This document shows, one piece after another, positions 61,900 to 64,000 of a stretch of 64,000 bases of DNA. A program made the translations under genes and the position numbers. Origin of the DNA: an uncultured Porphyromonadaceae bacterium (lineage in GTDB: Bacteria; Bacteroidota; Bacteroidia; Bacteroidales; Muribaculaceae); assembly GCA_902495075.1 (NCBI GenBank), contig CABUVO010000022.1:1-64000 (forward strand). Direction: 5' to 3'. The notes beneath the pieces are model-generated. The model had not been told where the DNA came from. It made no database searches and saw nothing but the letters and a program-made list of their open reading frames with translations. Position 1 is the stretch's first letter; each line of letters opens with the position of its first letter.

Positions 61900-61947
61900 A
61901 TGTTTGTTCTATAAGTTCAAAAATTTAAGTTTGGCTTTATAGGTATT

Positions 61948-63480
61948 TTGATGGCGACATCTCGTAACAAACGGATAGCAAAAAATACGGTATTCCTGTA
62001 TGTTCGAATGCTGCTGATTATGGTGGTGACACTATATACCAGCCGCATTGTTCTCAAAGTTTTAGGCGTAGAAGGTTTTGGTCTCTATAATATAGTCGGA
62101 AGTGTAGTAATTTTATTTTCATTTTTGCGTGGTTCAATAGTTACCGCAATTCAAAGATACTTAAATTATTACCTTGGTAGGTATGATGGAAAAAAGGTCG
62201 GGATGACCTTTTGTACAAGTCTTTATATCATGTTCGGACTATCTGGAATCTTGTTGGTGCTACTGGAAACCGTTGGTCTTTGGTTTCTAAATTATCAGTT
62301 GTCAATTCCTTCGGAGTTAAAATATTCGGCAAATGTAGTATATCAAATTTCCATTATTACTTTCTTGGTTAATATTGTCAGGACACCTTATGATGCATTG
62401 ATTATGGCGCATGAGAGGATGTCATTTTATGCTTATGCAAGTATCATAGAGGCGGTATTAAAGTTATTAGTCGTATTTTTACTACTTAAGGTTACTTACA
62501 ATAAAGTTGTGCTGTATACATGGCTCATTTTGGGAGTTACAGTCGTGATGAATGTTATCTATTTGATTTATACAAAACGTAATTTCAGGGTAAAAGCATT
62601 TGGTAATTCGAGTAAAGAGTCTTTTAAGGAATTAATCTCCTTTTCAGGATGGAATATATTTGGAGGTATTGCCGATATTGGCTATCAGCAAGGTACAAAT
62701 ATGATTCTAAACATATTTTTCGGGGTTACTTTAAATGCTACTATGGGGATAACAAATCAAGTGAAAAATGCGGTATTTAGTTTTGTAAGGAACATATTAG
62801 TAGCAGCTAATCCACAAATATACCAACTGTATTCTCAAGGTGAAATTGAGAAAATGCAACAGCTTGTATTACGAATCTCCCGTTTTTCATTCTACATGTT
62901 TCTTGTGGTTGCACTTCCTATCATGATGAACATGGAAGAAATATTATCTTTATGGCTTACTGTCATACCACCTGACGGTGTTAAGTTTTGTATTCTGGTT
63001 CTTATATTTTGTCTTTTCGATACATTGGTTGGACCATTATGGACTGCAGCTCAAGCACAGGGCGACATTAAAACCTATCAGATTATTTCAAGTTGCATTT
63101 TGCTACTTAATCTTCCGTTAACTTATTTGGCTTTTAAATTAGGCTTGCCCGCAATAAGTTTAATGATTATACAGATTGGAGTTGTCATATTGTCAATTAT
63201 ATACAGGATCTTCTTTTTGATGGATAAAAATATCATAAATTTTACCAAATATATCAAAGACGTAATTTTACCAATTTCAGGAGTGGTTATAATTGCAGTG
63301 AGTCTATGCAGCCTGATTAATCATTACATTGATTTTATAGGGATCGGAGGTCTGATTATAGCCGTATCCATTTATTTAATGGTGTGCTTACTTACTTGTT
63401 TCGCAATCGGTTTGTCCAGGAATGAAAGACAATTGATATATAAGGTTTTTAAAAAGATTCAACAAAAAGATAAAGTATAA
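61948..63480 (+). CDS. Wzx-like polysaccharide flippase
   Basis: A 510-residue membrane protein with about 12-14 hydrophobic segments and the N-terminal pattern NKRIAKNTVFLYVRMLLIMV with LYTSRIVLKVLGVEGFGLYN, typical of O-antigen or capsule flippases (MATE/MVF clan). It moves lipid-linked repeat units across the inner membrane. The glycosyltransferase follows after 1 base. It marks the start of a surface-polysaccharide operon that continues outside the window. Confidence 0.87.
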   Translation: MMATSRNKRIAKNTVFLYVRMLLIMVVTLYTSRIVLKVLGVEGFGLYNIVGSVVILFSFLRGSIVTAIQRYLNYYLGRYDGKKVGMTFCTSLYIMFGLSGILLVLLETVGLWFLNYQLSIPSELKYSANVVYQISIITFLVNIVRTPYDALIMAHERMSFYAYASIIEAVLKLLVVFLLLKVTYNKVVLYTWLILGVTVVMNVIYLIYTKRNFRVKAFGNSSKESFKELISFSGWNIFGGIADIGYQQGTNMILNIFFGVTLNATMGITNQVKNAVFSFVRNILVAANPQIYQLYSQGEIEKMQQLVLRISRFSFYMFLVVALPIMMNMEEILSLWLTVIPPDGVKFCILVLIFCLFDTLVGPLWTAAQAQGDIKTYQIISSCILLLNLPLTYLAFKLGLPAISLMIIQIGVVILSIIYRIFFLMDKNIINFTKYIKDVILPISGVVIIAVSLCSLINHYIDFIGIGGLIIAVSIYLMVCLLTCFAIGLSRNERQLIYKVFKKIQQKDKV

Positions 63481-63481
63481 T

Positions 63482-64000
63482 ATGAAATTTTTGTTTATAG
63501 GAAGTCATCATCAACCCGGCGGTCCGAATGAGGTAAATCGAAATATTATTAAACATCTGCCGACTAAACAATTTTCATATATCAAGGAAAAAGGCGGAAT
63601 TAAACTAAGATTAGAGAAAATAGTTAAGATTCTTTTTTCAAGAGTGGTAGTAATATCAGGAATTTGTGTAAAACCATATGAGATTAAGTTGGCATCCTTT
63701 TTAAAAAAGAAGATAATTTATATAATGCATGGTTGCCTATTATTGGAGCGTGGATATTCGAGTGTAGAAGAACAGCTTCTCCTTGAAAAATCTTCTAAGG
63801 TATTATGTGTTAGTGCACCTTATAGTGAGCTTATTAAGACCAAATACCCACAGTTTGCGTCTAAAATAGGAATATTGACAAATGGCGTTAATTGGGATGA
63901 GGTTTACTGGCTAAGAAATATAATCAAAAACATACGAAGAGATCCAAATAGAATAATTTTATTTGGTGGAGGACGGAAAGTAAAAGGCAATCTGCAAGTA
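63482..64000 (+). CDS. Glycosyltransferase, N-terminal part (window end)
   Basis: I translated 173 codons from the ATG at 63482; the frame is open at the window end. MKFLFIGSHHQPGGPNEVNR is a GT-B type start (the GGP loop), followed by VLCVSAPYSELIKTKYPQF and IGILTNGVNWDEV, and ends in ILFGGGRKVKGN, near the usual RxxxxKG segment of GT4 family enzymes. It adds a sugar to a lipid-linked chain in the cytoplasm. Donor and acceptor are unknown. Confidence 0.75.
   Translation, partial: MKFLFIGSHHQPGGPNEVNRNIIKHLPTKQFSYIKEKGGIKLRLEKIVKILFSRVVVISGICVKPYEIKLASFLKKKIIYIMHGCLLLERGYSSVEEQLLLEKSSKVLCVSAPYSELIKTKYPQFASKIGILTNGVNWDEVYWLRNIIKNIRRDPNRIILFGGGRKVKGNLQV

Noticed and set aside
1..64000. CRISPR array, rRNA or prophage structural genes
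   Set aside because: No regular spaced repeats, no rRNA-like stretches and no capsid or terminase genes were found; the phage-tail-like genes are the T6SS.

Overview
The window looks like the chromosome of a gut-type Bacteroidales species, possibly Muribaculaceae. The evidence is TAnnTTTG promoters, UpxY/NusG-like antiterminators, DUF3853 and Mob/Pre genes of Bacteroides-type mobile elements, BACON domains, and a type VI secretion system (T6SS) with the Bacteroidetes style of tube and PAAR-like proteins. No rRNA, tRNA or CRISPR array was seen. Names come from motifs read by eye; no database search was run.

Layout. (1) 1-3970: the integrase end of one integrative mobilizable element (partial relaxase, replication-type protein, DUF3853, tyrosine recombinase). 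(2) 3958-13240: a second, apparently complete element between 13-bp direct repeats (DUF3853, RepA-like ATPase, MobV relaxase, HAD phosphatase, two MATE pumps, recombinase). Both elements appear stacked at one attachment site. (3) 13250-16900: a small stability/defence patch with an integrase remnant, a tripartite HipBST toxin-antitoxin operon with repeated operator decamers, a membrane-anchored Mrr-like nuclease and a damaged HicB-like gene. (4) 17045-53607: a 36-kb block, all on the plus strand with short gaps or overlaps, encoding a T6SS. (5) 53700-57700: ordinary genes (GNAT, ferredoxin, DUF488, a MalS-like amylase with altered catalytic residues, a LuxR regulator). (6) 57900-64000: the start of a surface-polysaccharide locus, with a recombinase-NusG fusion flanked by two copies of an unknown gene pair, a flippase and a glycosyltransferase cut by the window end.

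The main result is in region 4. The block has the T6SS core: ClpV (TssH), sheath TssB/TssC, two Hcp-like TssD, VgrG (TssI), a DUF4280 PAAR-like tip, a DUF2235 lipase-type effector, and baseplate TssG-like, TssK, TssE and TssF. Inserted between the effector cassette and the baseplate genes is what reads as a full ubiquitin-like conjugation pathway: a Ubl whose C-terminal half closely resembles ubiquitin and ends in glycine, an E2 with HPN and catalytic Cys, a membrane-anchored JAB/JAMM protease, a membrane protein with a VWA-like periplasmic part, a RING-H2-like zinc finger and a C-terminal FHA domain (candidate E3), and a ThiF/E1-like activating enzyme. I recognised no TssJ/L/M and could not assign TssN/O/P/Q/R. 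The periplasm-spanning members of the Ubl cluster may therefore form the trans-envelope part.

The distal part adds two transmembrane Ser/Thr kinases, a PP2C phosphatase, a LysM glucosaminidase, a BACON/beta-barrel protein, a lipoprotein and a WG-repeat-like protein. With the FHA domain they suggest threonine-phosphorylation control. An UpxY-like antiterminator opens the block. Two strong hairpins inside it (after hcp and before the second kinase) and a terminator at its end suggest processive antitermination of a very long operon. This is inference.
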